Below are positions 21,780 to 21,995 of a stretch of 21,995 nucleotides of DNA, piece by piece (positions within the stretch are counted from its first letter, which is position 1; every line of letters starts with the position of its first letter). The notes beneath the pieces were generated by a model. That model worked only from the letters and a program-made list of their open reading frames with translations. It searched no databases and had not been told where the DNA came from. Source of the stretch: Burkholderiaceae bacterium (GTDB lineage: Bacteria > Pseudomonadota > Gammaproteobacteria > Burkholderiales > Burkholderiaceae); assembly GCA_947372155.1 (NCBI GenBank), contig CANBSM010000012.1, forward strand, positions 1 through 21,995, read 5' to 3'. Both the position numbers and the translations under genes were made by a program.

Positions 21780-21995
21780 TTATAACAGCTTATTAAGTAG
21801 CGCTCGCATTTCCAAAATAGTTTCGGAGGGTGTTAGGCCAATCGGGCCAATCCCTTTGCTCACTAAGCTATCTGCTGCGCTGGCGTGCAACTCAACTGCA
21901 ATAGCGGTGGCTTGCCATAGATCCAATTGATGGCGTATTCCTTGAGCAGCGATTGCGGCAATACTTCCCGTCAGAATATCCCCCATGCCTCCGGT
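21780..21995 (-). CDS. ADP/ATP-dependent NAD(P)H-hydrate dehydratase, C-terminal fragment (5' end outside window)
   Basis: Only the last 71 residues are visible. They read TGGMGDILTGSIAAIAAQGI, then ATAIAVELHASAADSLVSKG and a GLTPSETILEMRALLNKLL end, which is the C-terminal part of the YjeF/NnrD carbohydrate-kinase-like domain. TGGMGDILTG is the family's GSGDVLTG nucleotide-binding loop with the catalytic Asp. The enzyme dehydrates damaged NAD(P)H hydrates back to NAD(P)H. Whether an NnrE epimerase domain is fused upstream cannot be seen. The EamA transporter gene follows 6 bases after its stop. Confidence 0.85.
   Translation of the reverse strand, partial: TGGMGDILTGSIAAIAAQGIRHQLDLWQATAIAVELHASAADSLVSKGIGPIGLTPSETILEMRALLNKLL

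Noticed and set aside
1..21995. Mobile elements, CRISPR arrays, tRNA or rRNA genes
   Set aside because: No transposase, integrase, phage gene, terminal repeats, regular direct repeats or structural RNA sequences were recognised anywhere in the window.

Overview
The window looks like a compact, moderate-GC betaproteobacterial chromosome. It most resembles a freshwater Burkholderiaceae lineage of the Polynucleobacter type. This is inferred from protein content (Bug/TctC binding proteins, LldD, BdhA, TcuAB, short intergenic gaps), not from a marker gene. There is no rRNA, tRNA, CRISPR array, insertion sequence or phage gene, and no gene-free stretch over 300 bases. The genes are ordinary chromosomal metabolism, and the interest lies in how they are assembled and regulated.

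Layout. 1-2294 (minus): acyl-CoA dehydrogenase followed by a class III CoA-transferase that runs off the left edge. 2451-3781 (plus): YqaA/DedA-like membrane protein and D-3-hydroxybutyrate dehydrogenase. 3838-4818 (minus): a stand-alone Bug/TctC binding protein. 4975-5568 (plus): a PuuD-like membrane domain. 5636-7583 (minus): a peroxide-detoxification operon of rubrerythrin (diiron domain only), a separate 54-residue rubredoxin and a rubredoxin reductase with a TTG start. It is divergent from oxyR (7757-8674), which is followed by an Old Yellow Enzyme reductase. 9904-10635 (minus): cytochrome b561 and a coupled small membrane protein behind a good Fur-box match. 10749-12907 (minus): lldD, a DUF4239-type membrane protein that probably starts at ATT, and a 62-residue orphan. 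13023-13937 (plus): EamA transporter. 14003-19695 (plus): a likely single transcript of tcuA, tcuB, a FAH-family enzyme, a second Bug/TctC binding protein and a class V aminotransferase, ending at a perfect 30-bp palindromic terminator. 19786-20415 (minus): nitrobindin-like heme-barrel protein. 20497-20775 (plus): exported Ala/Pro- then Lys-rich small protein. 20796-21995 (minus): EamA transporter and the C-terminal end of an NAD(P)H-hydrate dehydratase.

How the genes work together. The clearest functional unit is NADH to rubredoxin reductase to rubredoxin to rubrerythrin to peroxide. OxyR retains its redox cysteine pair, and a 9-bp inverted repeat overlaps the predicted oxyR -10 box. The second is the tcuAB cluster: an FAD dehydrogenase and its Fe-S/membrane electron acceptor, joined by a candidate periplasmic carboxylate receptor and two downstream enzymes. 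This may be a variant tricarboxylate catabolic route. Convergent gene pairs share hairpin terminators that often lie over the neighbour's stop codon or inside its 3' coding end.

All identifications come from reading motifs; no database search was run.
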